A DNA stretch of 35,868 nucleotides from CAYTSA01 sp964440345. GTDB taxonomy: Bacteria; Desulfobacterota; Desulfovibrionia; Desulfovibrionales; Desulfovibrionaceae. The position numbers and the translations under genes are program-made. Positions 25,068 through 31,522 of this stretch are shown here, piece after piece. The stretch spans positions 1 to 35,868 of the forward strand of contig CAYTSA010000032.1 in the NCBI GenBank assembly GCA_964440345.1, read 5' to 3'. The notes under the pieces were generated by a model. It ran no database searches. It was given only the letters and a program-made list of their open reading frames with translations, and was not told where the DNA came from. How positions within the stretch are numbered: the first letter of the stretch is position 1; each line of letters begins with the position of its first letter.

Positions 25068-25568
25068 TTACCTTCCCGCCTTTGCCTCCAGCTCGTCGCC
25101 GGCCTGGGCCACCGCGTCTTTAAATTCCTGTCGCTTTGCTTTGATCTTGTCCGCCAGTTCCGGATCGTTCAGGGCCAGTATCTGCGCCGCCAGCCAGGCG
25201 GCGTTGCGGGCGCCTGCCTTGTCAAGCGCCACTGTGCCCACCGGGAAGCCGGGAGGCATCTGCACCGTGGCCAGCAGAGAATCCAGCCCTGAGAGGGACG
25301 AAGCCGTGACGGGTATGCCGATGACGGGCTTGACGGTCCGGGCGGCCACGGCGCCGGCCAGGTGGGCGGCCATGCCTGCGGCGCAGATGAAGACCTGGCA
25401 GCCTTGGGCTTCCAGAGACTCCACCAGTTCTTCAGTACGCTCCGGGGTGCGGTGGGCGGAGCTGACAGTAAAGCGGTGGGGAATTCCCAGCGAACCAAGC
25501 ACGTCGCTGCAGGGACGTATGGTCTCTTCATCCGAAATGCTGCCTATGAAAATGGCCACTTTTGTCAT
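25068..25568 (-). CDS. purE: N5-carboxyaminoimidazole ribonucleotide mutase (class I PurE)
   Basis: Purine-synthesis enzyme that converts N5-CAIR to CAIR. The 166-aa product has the class I motifs GSISDEE near the start, VSSAHRTPER with the catalytic His, CAAGMAAHLAGAVAA, PVIGIPV and LLATVQMPPGFPVGTVALDKAGARNAAWLA. A GGAGGC ribosome site precedes the ATG at 25568. It is divergent from the secreted-protein gene at 25580, with only 11 bases between the two start codons, so its ribosome-binding site lies opposite the other gene's start. The C-terminus is Lys/Glu-rich. No purK is seen in the window. Confidence 0.95.
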   Translation of the reverse strand: MTKVAIFIGSISDEETIRPCSDVLGSLGIPHRFTVSSAHRTPERTEELVESLEAQGCQVFICAAGMAAHLAGAVAARTVKPVIGIPVTASSLSGLDSLLATVQMPPGFPVGTVALDKAGARNAAWLAAQILALNDPELADKIKAKRQEFKDAVAQAGDELEAKAGR

Positions 25569-25579
25569 ATCATGCCTCC

Positions 25580-26179
25580 ATGGCGTTTTTCGAAAAATGG
25601 TTTCTGGCCAAGGGCCTGTTGTTGAAGGCGCTGCTTGCAGCGTGGGCCGCAGGGCTGCTGTCTGCGGCGCCTGCGTCCGCCGCTGGCGGCGCTATGCGTC
25701 TGGCCGCGTATGCTACAGAATTTGGCATAAGCAGCGCGGTGCAGGTCTCCGTTGCCGGCTGCGGCGCTGCGGTGTTTGAGGAAATACCCATAACCCAGCA
25801 GGACGCCGGCGCAGTGTTCACCCTGCGCAGCAAGGCGGAAGACCCAGACTACGAACTCTTTACCGAATGCTTGCGCAACGGGCAAGACAATGACGTCACC
25901 GTCGTCTATACGCTGAACGGCGGAGGGATTATTGAACAACACTCTGTGGAGTCCGACCACTTTGCCGGCTCCGGCGCTCCAGGCGCGCCAGATTTTCAAG
26001 GTCTGCGCATCCGGGGGCTGCAGCTGGCGGTGGAGCGGGCGGACATAAGTCTGTCAGCTTTTTTTATTGGCGGGGTTCCTGTTTTTATGACCACGCTGGA
26101 TTTCTCCGGCGAGCTGCGGGTGCTCGCTGGTCCGCCTGTTCTTCCCGGGGTGCGTTTGTTGTTGCAGTCAGCTAAGTGA
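25580..26179 (+). CDS. secreted protein of unknown function
   Basis: Unrecognised 199-aa protein with a clear signal peptide: basic/aromatic start, hydrophobic core (LLLKALLAAWAAGLL) and a cleavage site after A-P-A-S-A at about residue 34. The mature part is acidic, has two Cys that could form a disulfide, and is beta-rich by eye: alternating hydrophobic stretches ending VPVFMTTLDFSGELRVLAG. DUF4390-type proteins have a similar shape (small exported beta-rich domain), which is only a guess. The start is the ATG at 25580; it has no ribosome site, but a later start would lose the signal peptide. Its promoter would have to lie inside purE. Confidence 0.68.
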   Translation: MAFFEKWFLAKGLLLKALLAAWAAGLLSAAPASAAGGAMRLAAYATEFGISSAVQVSVAGCGAAVFEEIPITQQDAGAVFTLRSKAEDPDYELFTECLRNGQDNDVTVVYTLNGGGIIEQHSVESDHFAGSGAPGAPDFQGLRIRGLQLAVERADISLSAFFIGGVPVFMTTLDFSGELRVLAGPPVLPGVRLLLQSAK

Positions 26180-26181
26180 TC

Positions 26182-26237
26182 CATGAAATGCTCCATATGA
26201 AATGCTCCATATGGCGTGCTCAATACGAAGTGCGCCA
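26182..26237. repeat. four tandem copies of a 14-bp unit upstream of the nitroreductase promoter
   Basis: Units 26182-26195 and 26196-26209 are identical (ATGAAATGCTCCAT). Units 26210-26223 (ATGGCGTGCTCAAT) and 26224-26237 (ACGAAGTGCGCCAT) are diverged copies. The array ends 6 bases before the -35 box at 26243. It lies between the stop of the secreted-protein gene and the nitroreductase promoter and does not encode a repeat peptide in a plausible gene. Confidence 0.85.
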
Positions 26238-26242
26238 TCCGC

Positions 26243-26271
26243 TTGAAACGCCGCACTGCTTGCAGTATACT
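26243..26271 (+). promoter_or_regulatory. strong sigma-70 promoter for the nitroreductase operon
   Basis: TTGAAA (26243-26248), exactly 17 bases, then TATACT (26266-26271) match the consensus at five of six positions each except one more mismatch in the -10. Transcription would start near 26278, about 20 bases before the ATG at 26297. This is the best promoter in the window and probably drives the five-gene run to comF. Confidence 0.8.
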
Positions 26272-26296
26272 ATTTTTTCAGTGCAAGGAGGAAAGT

Positions 26297-26821
26297 ATGC
26301 CTGAAGCAATCGAAACGCTTATGCAGATTATCCGGGAACGGCGCAGCGTGCGCAAGTTCACGGGGGAGCCCGTCACGCGCGACGAAGTGGAGACCATTTT
26401 GGAGGCTGGTCGCTGGGCGCCCAGCGGGTTGAACAATCAGCCTTGGAAATTTTTGGCGCTTTTTGCCGGCGACGCCCGGCAGGAGGACCTGGCCGGCTGC
26501 ACCAAGTACGCCCCCATAGTGAAGAACGCCACGTCGCTTGTCGCCGTATTTCTGGACATGGAAAAAACCTACAACACCATGAAAGACCATCAGGCAGTTG
26601 GTTCGGCCATTCAGAACATGCTGCTGGCTGCCCATGGGCTGGGGTTGGGCGGCGTCTGGCTGGGCGAGATATGCAACCAGGCGGACCAGGTGATGCAAGT
26701 GTTGCGGTTGGATGGCGCGCGCTATGAGTTCCAGGCGCTGCTGGCTTTTGGCCGGCCTGCAGCTTCAGGCGCGTCCAGCCGTCGCCCCCTGAATGATTTT
26801 TTATTGGAGGAGCTGCCATAA
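26297..26821 (+). CDS. nitroreductase-family FMN oxidoreductase
   Basis: Flavin enzyme of 174 aa that uses NAD(P)H to reduce nitro compounds, quinones or similar substrates; the true substrate is unknown. The FMN-binding start RERRSVRKFTGEPV and AGRWAPSGLNNQPWKF are typical, as are NMLLAAHGLGLGGVWLGEI and the closing LLAFGRPA. It is at the short end of the family. AAGGAGG precedes the ATG. The stop codon overlaps the next start (TAATG). It is the first gene of an apparent operon with an MBL hydrolase, a probable Sec-containing TusA-like protein, a flavoprotein and ComF, behind a strong promoter. Confidence 0.92.
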   Translation: MPEAIETLMQIIRERRSVRKFTGEPVTRDEVETILEAGRWAPSGLNNQPWKFLALFAGDARQEDLAGCTKYAPIVKNATSLVAVFLDMEKTYNTMKDHQAVGSAIQNMLLAAHGLGLGGVWLGEICNQADQVMQVLRLDGARYEFQALLAFGRPAASGASSRRPLNDFLLEELP

Positions 26822-27447
26822 TGGATGTCGCCATATTGCCCATCGGCCCTTTGCAAACCAACTCCTTTCTCCTCAGCGAGAACGGCCAGGCCGTCGTCAT
26901 CGACCCAGGGGGGGACCCCTCCCCCCTGATATCTCAAATGCAATCGCAGAACCTGAAGCTGACCCACATTCTGAACACGCATCTGCACTGCGACCACATC
27001 TACGGCAACGCCGCCCTTGCCCAGGCCTCGGGGGCGCCCATACTGGCCAACCCCGAGGACGAATATCTTTTGCAGACCGAGGTGGGCGGCGGCGGCCTGA
27101 TGGGCTTGCCCCGTGTGCAAGCTTTTGCTTACGAGCCCCTGCAACCAGGTGAAACCCAGTTTCTGGATCAGCCATGCATGGTGCTGCACACGCCAGGCCA
27201 CACCAAGGGGAGTTTGTCGTTCTATTTTCCCCGTGCTGAACGGGTATTTGTGGGCGACTTGTTGTTCAACCGCTCCATAGGCCGCACGGATTTCCCCGGC
27301 GGCTCCATGGAAACGCTGCAGCAGTCGGTCATTGAAAAGATATTTACCCTGCCGGAAAACACGGTAGTGCATTCCGGCCACGGCCCGGCCACCACTGTAG
27401 GCGAGGAAAAGTTGAATAATCCCTATTTTACAGAATTTACGAGGTAA
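26821..27447 (+). CDS. metallo-beta-lactamase-fold hydrolase, glyoxalase II-like
   Basis: Predicted di-metal hydrolase (208 aa). The metal ligands are intact: H54-L-H56-C-D58-H59, the PGHTKGS His further on, VFVGDLLF with the bridging Asp, and HSGHGP near the end. The sequence is closest by eye to small hydroxyacylglutathione hydrolase-like proteins (YcbL type), which cleave thioesters; persulfide dioxygenases share the fold, so a sulfur role beside the TusA-like gene is possible but unproven. The gene overlaps the nitroreductase stop by one base and ends 3 bases before the TusA-like start. A 7-G run lies in its coding sequence (GGG GGG after DP). Confidence 0.92.
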   Translation: MDVAILPIGPLQTNSFLLSENGQAVVIDPGGDPSPLISQMQSQNLKLTHILNTHLHCDHIYGNAALAQASGAPILANPEDEYLLQTEVGGGGLMGLPRVQAFAYEPLQPGETQFLDQPCMVLHTPGHTKGSLSFYFPRAERVFVGDLLFNRSIGRTDFPGGSMETLQQSVIEKIFTLPENTVVHSGHGPATTVGEEKLNNPYFTEFTR

Positions 27448-27450
27448 ACC

Positions 27451-27696
27451 ATGACGGAACAAGACATTCGCAGCACCAGCTTTTTGGATATGCGGGAAAA
27501 GTGTTGAGGCGTGGGCCTGGAGATAAGTTGGTATCTCCGTTTTAACAGGGGGGACACTCTGGAAGTGTTGGTCAAGCAAGACGCTGTGAACCAGGTCTGG
27601 AACGCCAAATTGATGGAGCCCCAGTGGGAGCTGGCTGTTGAAGACCAGGAAAACGGCGTAGCCCGGGCGCTGTTCACCCGCAAGAACGGGTCATGA
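27451..27696 (+). CDS. TusA/SirA-family protein with in-frame UGA, probable selenoprotein
   Basis: The frame from the ATG at 27451 (GAGG site 6 bases upstream) has TGA at codon 19, then stays open to a second TGA at 27694, giving 81 residues. The product reads SFLDMREKC-U-GVGLEISWYLRF, GDTLEVLVKQD, and ends ARALFTRKNGS. TusA proteins have LDxxGLxCP, a G-E-T-L strand and a final RK; counting from the LD pair, the UGA falls exactly on the catalytic Cys, with C18 just before it. A perfect 7-bp hairpin (GGAGATA, loop AGTTGG, TATCTCC; 27519-27538) begins 11 bases after the UGA, its loop 18 bases away with G at position two, as expected for a bacterial SECIS. TusA family members relay sulfur as persulfide. 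Alternative: a nonsense-mutated pseudogene, less likely given the open frame, spacing and hairpin. The gene overlaps the next one by 4 bases. Confidence 0.78.
27519..27538 (+). promoter_or_regulatory. candidate SECIS hairpin directing Sec insertion at UGA 27505-27507
   Basis: Perfect 7-bp stem GGAGATA/TATCTCC with six-base loop AGTTGG inside the coding region. Bacterial SECIS elements lie just downstream of the UGA, with the apical loop roughly 16-37 bases away and a G in its first two positions; here the distance is 18 and the second loop base is G. Binding by SelB is inferred. Confidence 0.65.
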
Positions 27697-28328
27697 CGGC
27701 GGCGCAGCCTGCTAACGGCCGCATTCATGAAGCCGTAGCCGGAGCTCGTGCTTTGATTCTGGCGTGCAGTCCCCGGGCAGAGGGAAACACGGACCAGGCG
27801 GCCCGCACCACCGCTCTCGCTCTGGAAGAACAGGGCCTGCCAGTGGCGTTGCTGCCGTTGCGGGATTATTGCATCGGTCCTTGCAATAGTTGCGGGGTGT
27901 GTAAAAACAGTCCTGAATTCGCCTGTGTACAGGCACATCGGGACGACGCTGAAGAGTTGTTTCAAGCCTTGTGCGACGTGCGTTTTGTCGTGGTCTGCTC
28001 GCCGATCTATTTTTACCATCTCCCCAGCCAGCTCAAAGCCTGGATAGACAGGTCCCAGAGCTGGTATCTGCGCCGCCAGGCAGGCGATCCGAAATTGACG
28101 CGGCTGGCGCCGGGCAGCTATTGGCCTGTGCTCGCCGCCGGCCGGTCAGTGGGAGAAAGGCTGTTTGACGGCGCACTGATTACCCTGAAGTATTTTTTCC
28201 ACACATTTGGACTGCAAGCGACTGCGCCGGCGTTGTTGCGCGGCGTGGACCGGCCAGGGGACTTGGCCGCCGACGCCGCCTGCCTGGAAGCTCTCCGGGC
28301 CGCAGCTGCACAGGCGGTTCAGGTCTAG
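27693..28328 (+). CDS. flavodoxin-fold NAD(P)H-dependent FMN oxidoreductase, possibly an Fe-S flavoprotein
   Basis: The 211-aa protein has the FMN phosphate loop ACSPRAEGNTDQAA (about 24-37) and the VVCSPIYFYHLPSQLKAWIDR block of the flavodoxin-like reductase family. Between them is a cysteine cluster, CIGPCNSCGVCKNSPEFAC. Iron-sulfur flavoproteins have a compact Cys motif at this place holding a 4Fe-4S cluster, while simple reductases have two or three Cys, so either is possible. The start overlaps the TusA-like stop (ATGA), implying coupled translation, and the gene is 2 bases from comF. It could supply electrons to the redox proteins upstream; that is inference. Confidence 0.88.
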   Translation: MTAAQPANGRIHEAVAGARALILACSPRAEGNTDQAARTTALALEEQGLPVALLPLRDYCIGPCNSCGVCKNSPEFACVQAHRDDAEELFQALCDVRFVVVCSPIYFYHLPSQLKAWIDRSQSWYLRRQAGDPKLTRLAPGSYWPVLAAGRSVGERLFDGALITLKYFFHTFGLQATAPALLRGVDRPGDLAADAACLEALRAAAAQAVQV

Positions 28329-28330
28329 CC

Positions 28331-29059
28331 ATGAAAGCCGCCAGCTGGCTGCGTTCTCTGGGGCTGCTGCAGAGGCGTTGCTGGTGTTGCGGCAGACTGG
28401 GTGAAGCGCAGCCGGACGGGGCCGTGTTGTGCTCACCCTGCGAAGAGGCCCTGCCTGAGCGGCTGGCCGGATATTGCCCTTTGTGCGGCGCCTTGTTTTC
28501 TGATCCTTCAGCGCAGCCGCATCTGTGCGGCGACTGCTTGCGCCAGCCCCCGCCCTGGCGGCGGTTTGCTTTCTACGGAGCCTATGAAGGACTCCTGCGG
28601 GAGCTCATCTTGGCTTATAAATTCAACAACCGGCTTGGCCTGGGCGCATTGCTGTCTGCCTGTATGGAGCGCGGATACGCAAAATTTCCAGCTGATTCCG
28701 GCCATGATCTCATGGTTCCCATTCCGTTGCACCGCCGGAGGCTGCTCCAGCGCGGCTATAATCAAAGCCTGGAGCTTGCCAGGCGCACTGCGAAAAAGCA
28801 CAAAACGCCGCTGCAGGCGTCGGTAATGTCTCGCACTGTGGACACCAAACCGCAGATAGGGCTCTCCCGGCTGGACCGCAAAGCGAATATCAAAAAAGCC
28901 TTTTTCGCCAAGCCGGAAATGGTCCGGGGCAGGCGGTTGGTGCTGGTGGACGACATACTGACCACGGGTTCTACCCTGGAGGAAGCAACAAAGACCCTGC
29001 TGCGGGCAGGCGCCCAGAGTGTGGACGTATTGGCGCTGTGCCGGACAGGACGGGAATGA
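28331..29059 (+). CDS. comF: ComF-family phosphoribosyltransferase-like protein
   Basis: The 242-aa product has an N-terminal double zinc-ribbon with four Cys pairs (CWCC, CSPC, CPLC, CGDC; residues about 17-70) and a type I phosphoribosyltransferase domain with VLVDDILTTGSTLEEA near the C-terminus. ComF proteins are linked to DNA uptake in competent bacteria, and in others have an unknown role. The sequence IPLHRRRLLQRGYNQSLELAR is a family hallmark. It is the last gene of the operon begun at 26297 and is followed by an intrinsic terminator at 29115. Confidence 0.92.
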   Translation: MKAASWLRSLGLLQRRCWCCGRLGEAQPDGAVLCSPCEEALPERLAGYCPLCGALFSDPSAQPHLCGDCLRQPPPWRRFAFYGAYEGLLRELILAYKFNNRLGLGALLSACMERGYAKFPADSGHDLMVPIPLHRRRLLQRGYNQSLELARRTAKKHKTPLQASVMSRTVDTKPQIGLSRLDRKANIKKAFFAKPEMVRGRRLVLVDDILTTGSTLEEATKTLLRAGAQSVDVLALCRTGRE

Positions 29060-29114
29060 GGGCAGCATTGAGAAAGGCCAGTGGAGCACGTTGAGGCGCA
29101 GGATACTAAAAGAG

Positions 29115-29147
29115 AAAAACCGCCCGTGGGGGGACGGGCGGTTTTTT
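29115..29147 (+). terminator. intrinsic terminator after comF
   Basis: AAAAACCGCCCGT (29115-29127) pairs with ACGGGCGGTTTTT (29134-29146) around a loop of six G, followed by T. The stem, GC core and U-tract make a strong rho-independent terminator 55 bases after the comF stop. The A-tract on the 5' side allows function in both directions. Confidence 0.92.
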
Positions 29148-29149
29148 GT

Positions 29150-29490
29150 GCAGTGCAGCCGAGCGGGGGGGGGAGCCCGGCTGCAAGAACAGAATAAGGC
29201 CGATGTTCTCTCGCTAGAGAGACGGACGCAGCAGGATCAGGAGGAGGGGGGGATTCCTCCGGTCCCGCCTTGTCCAGGTCAAGAGATGTTGCATCTCTTG
29301 AATATGTTCTCCGTTTGCCATTTGGCGGCAAAGGGGGATGTCGGGAGGAGTGATCACCAGTCGGAAGTCCGGGGGGGGGAGGTCCGCCGACGGAAGACGA
29401 CCACTCCTGGGTCGAGCGTGGGGGGGTACGCTCGAAATATGTGTCACAGAACGATGAAACTTTTTCTTTACAAGAGAAAAAAACCGTATG
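29150..29490. other. hairpin-dense non-coding region with poly-G loops (candidate structured RNA)
   Basis: No gene-like frame fits here. I count at least seven stem-loops. GCAGCCG/CGGCTGC (29155-29161, 29178-29184) has G9 in its loop. TCTCTC/GAGAGA is at 29207-29222. GGAGGA/TCCTCC (29240-29245, 29255-29260) has G7. TCAAGAGATG/CATCTCTTGA is at 29279-29301. TTTGCC/GGCAAA is at 29314-29332. AGGAGTG/CACTCCT (29346-29352, 29402-29408) encloses GTCGG/CCGAC (29360-29364, 29387-29391) with G9. TCGAGCGT/ACGCTCGA (29412-29435) has G7. An A/T stem (29461-29481) may terminate transcription. The stems differ but the loops are alike, so this is not one duplicated repeat. Which strand is transcribed is unknown. 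Confidence 0.6.
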
Positions 29491-29498
29491 CTTACTGC

Positions 29499-29870
29499 TC
29501 AAGCTGCGGCAAAGCTATTCCCGGCGGCCCTCTGTAAAACTGCATACACTTCCGGAAACTTCGCCTGCTCCACCTGACTGTCGATGCAAGCAAAAGCTCC
29601 GTTCCCAGCAGTAATTTCTCCCGCCGCGCCAGCCAGAACAACCGGCGCCTCCGGGGCGAGATGCTTAAAAACGCTGAGAAGCTCTGCTCCGCTCATGCAA
29701 GGCATGGAGGCCTCGGCAACCACAACGTCAAAAGGTCTCTGGCCAAAAGCAAAGGCAAAAACAGCCGATACTGGCGAGGTGAACGTTTCACACTCATTTC
29801 CTTTGCTTTCTAAATATTCAGAAAGCCGCATCAAAAGAGACGCATCGCTGGCAATGAGCAGAATACGCAT
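29499..29870 (-). CDS. degenerate response-regulator receiver domain protein
   Basis: Single-domain protein of 123 aa with the receiver fold pattern: ILLIASDASLLMRLSEYL at the start and FDVVVAEASMPCMSGAELL in the middle. The phosphoacceptor Asp is replaced by Glu (E53), the N-terminal acidic pair is reduced to S8-D9, and the conserved Lys near the end is not visible. It therefore cannot be phosphorylated in the normal way and may act constitutively, since Glu can mimic phospho-Asp. AGGTAGGG precedes the ATG. It lies downstream of the NtrC-type regulator gene on the same strand, after a 193-base gap, and ends beside the hairpin-dense region. Confidence 0.8.
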   Translation of the reverse strand: MRILLIASDASLLMRLSEYLESKGNECETFTSPVSAVFAFAFGQRPFDVVVAEASMPCMSGAELLSVFKHLAPEAPVVLAGAAGEITAGNGAFACIDSQVEQAKFPEVYAVLQRAAGNSFAAA

Positions 29871-30063
29871 ACTGGCCCTACCTTTTGGATAACGTTAGCA
29901 ATGGTCATGCCGAAAAGAAGGCTGCTAAAAAGAATTCCTTAACAGCCCTGTATAACAGTAGCTTTAATGTTGAGCGCCGTGGCGGCGATGGCTGCGCAAG
30001 GAAAAGACAAGACGGAAGTGCGATATCGAACGCGCGGATTCGAACATTGTGCGTATAGTCACT

Positions 30064-31518
30064 CTATTTTTGCAAGCGGCGGTGCAGCGCATAACGAGAG
30101 AGCCCAAGGTATGACGCTGTCTTCGTCTTGTTGCCGTTAAACTTTTGCAGCGCCTTATCGATGATGGCCTCCATGAGATCGTTCAGTATCAAGGGTTCGT
30201 CAGGCAACTCCATGGTCTCCAGGCTGAAAGTCTGCGGTTCATTAAACCGCATGGGAGTGAAAGGGCGGGCGCTGCGGCCTTTGACCAGAAAATCCAGATG
30301 CGAGGGCAGCAGTTCCGAGCCGTCGGCAATAAGCACCGCCCTTTCAATCGCGTTTTCCAGCTCGCGGACATTTCCTTCCCAGGAGTACGATTGGAGCAAC
30401 TGCATGGCCTCGGGATGGATGGAGGTAAAGGCTTTTTTCTTTTTGTGCGCTTCGCGCTGCAAAAAGCGGATCGCGAGGGCGGGGATGTCCTCCGGTCGAT
30501 CTCGCAGAGGCGGGATGATCAATTGGCCCACCTTGATCCGGTGGTACAAATCCCGCCGAAATCTGCCGTCTTCCACCATACGGCCCAGGTCCTGGTTGGC
30601 CGCGCACACCACCCGGGCCAGAAAATGCAGCTGTTTCACCCCGCCTACACGGTAGTAGGCGCGGTCTTCCAGCACGCGCAGCAGCTTGGGTTGCAAGGAA
30701 TAAGGCAGCTCCGCCACCTCGTCCAGAAAAAGGGTCCCTTTACCGGCCAACTCCAGCTTGCCGCGCACCCCTTTGCGGGCGCTGCCGGTAAAGGCGCCCG
30801 GGTCGTGGCCGAACAGTTCGCTTTCAAAAAGGTTTTCGGGTATTGCAGAACAGTTGATGGGCACGAAAGGCTCTTCGCAGCCGCCTGGACCAAAATGGAT
30901 AAGCCGGGCCAGAATCTCCTTGCCCACGCCAGTTTCCCCTTCGATGAGCACTGGCACGTCTGGGTCTTGGTGATAGATGCGGGTTTCCCGGATCAGTTGC
31001 TGCATTTGCGCTGAAGCCGCCACAATATCCCCAACGCCTGCCGCCTGGCGCAGTTGGTCGCGGGCAGTGTCCAGGTCTTTTTGCAGTTCTTGGGTTACCT
31101 CTTCCACTTTGGTCTGGAAGCGGTTGCGCCAGTCCAGGTTTTCCAAAAGCAGCGCTTGCCGCTCTGCAGAGCGGCGGACAACGGCTGAGAGCTCGCGGAC
31201 ATTAATGGGCTTGTTCAGATAGTCGTAAGCCCCCTTGCGCAGGGCGTCTATAGCCGTTTCCATGTCGCCGTGGCCGGTGACGATAACCACGTCCGCCTGC
31301 GAGAGCCGTTCGTCTTTCTTCAGCTTGCCCAGCAGTTCAAGCCCGTCCATGCCCGGCATGCGGATGTCAGTGATAATCAAGGGAAAGTATTCTCTCTCCA
31401 ACATCTGCAGGGCCTGCAGCGCTGACTCGGCGGGCGCCGCTTGGTGGCCTTGATCCTCTAAAACCATGCTTAGCGACCGCAAGCTGTCCTTGTTGTCGTC
31501 CACCACCAAAATGCGCAT
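30064..31518 (-). CDS. sigma-54-dependent response regulator, NtrC/AtoC type
   Basis: The 484-aa protein has three domains. The receiver (1-120) is intact, with D7-D8, phosphoacceptor D51 in ITDIRMPGMDG, VTGHG and NKP. The AAA+ domain (about 155-390) has Walker A GETGVGKE, the sigma-54 contact loop GAFTGS (usual GAFTGA with Ser for the last Ala), LFLDEVAEL as Walker B, and GNVRELENAIERA. A Fis-type helix-turn-helix ends the protein (NKTKTASYLGLSRYALHRRLQK). It activates sigma-54 promoters when phosphorylated. The start at 31518 follows AAGGAG. The upstream histidine kinase ends 4 bases before, so the two form a cognate pair. Target genes are unknown. Confidence 0.95.
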   Translation of the reverse strand: MRILVVDDNKDSLRSLSMVLEDQGHQAAPAESALQALQMLEREYFPLIITDIRMPGMDGLELLGKLKKDERLSQADVVIVTGHGDMETAIDALRKGAYDYLNKPINVRELSAVVRRSAERQALLLENLDWRNRFQTKVEEVTQELQKDLDTARDQLRQAAGVGDIVAASAQMQQLIRETRIYHQDPDVPVLIEGETGVGKEILARLIHFGPGGCEEPFVPINCSAIPENLFESELFGHDPGAFTGSARKGVRGKLELAGKGTLFLDEVAELPYSLQPKLLRVLEDRAYYRVGGVKQLHFLARVVCAANQDLGRMVEDGRFRRDLYHRIKVGQLIIPPLRDRPEDIPALAIRFLQREAHKKKKAFTSIHPEAMQLLQSYSWEGNVRELENAIERAVLIADGSELLPSHLDFLVKGRSARPFTPMRFNEPQTFSLETMELPDEPLILNDLMEAIIDKALQKFNGNKTKTASYLGLSRYALHRRLQK

Positions 31519-31522
31519 GGCG

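Noticed and set aside
27511..27696. Short protein starting at GTG 27511
   Set aside because: No ribosome site, and it discards the LDxR...C start of the TusA family; the Sec reading from 27451 explains more.
29150..29490. CRISPR array or retron RNA in the hairpin-dense region
   Set aside because: There are no regularly spaced direct repeats, no cas gene and no reverse transcriptase nearby.
29019..29537. 172-codon frame through the hairpin-dense region
   Set aside because: It starts inside comF, runs through a terminator and many inverted repeats, and gives a low-quality Gly/Arg-rich product.
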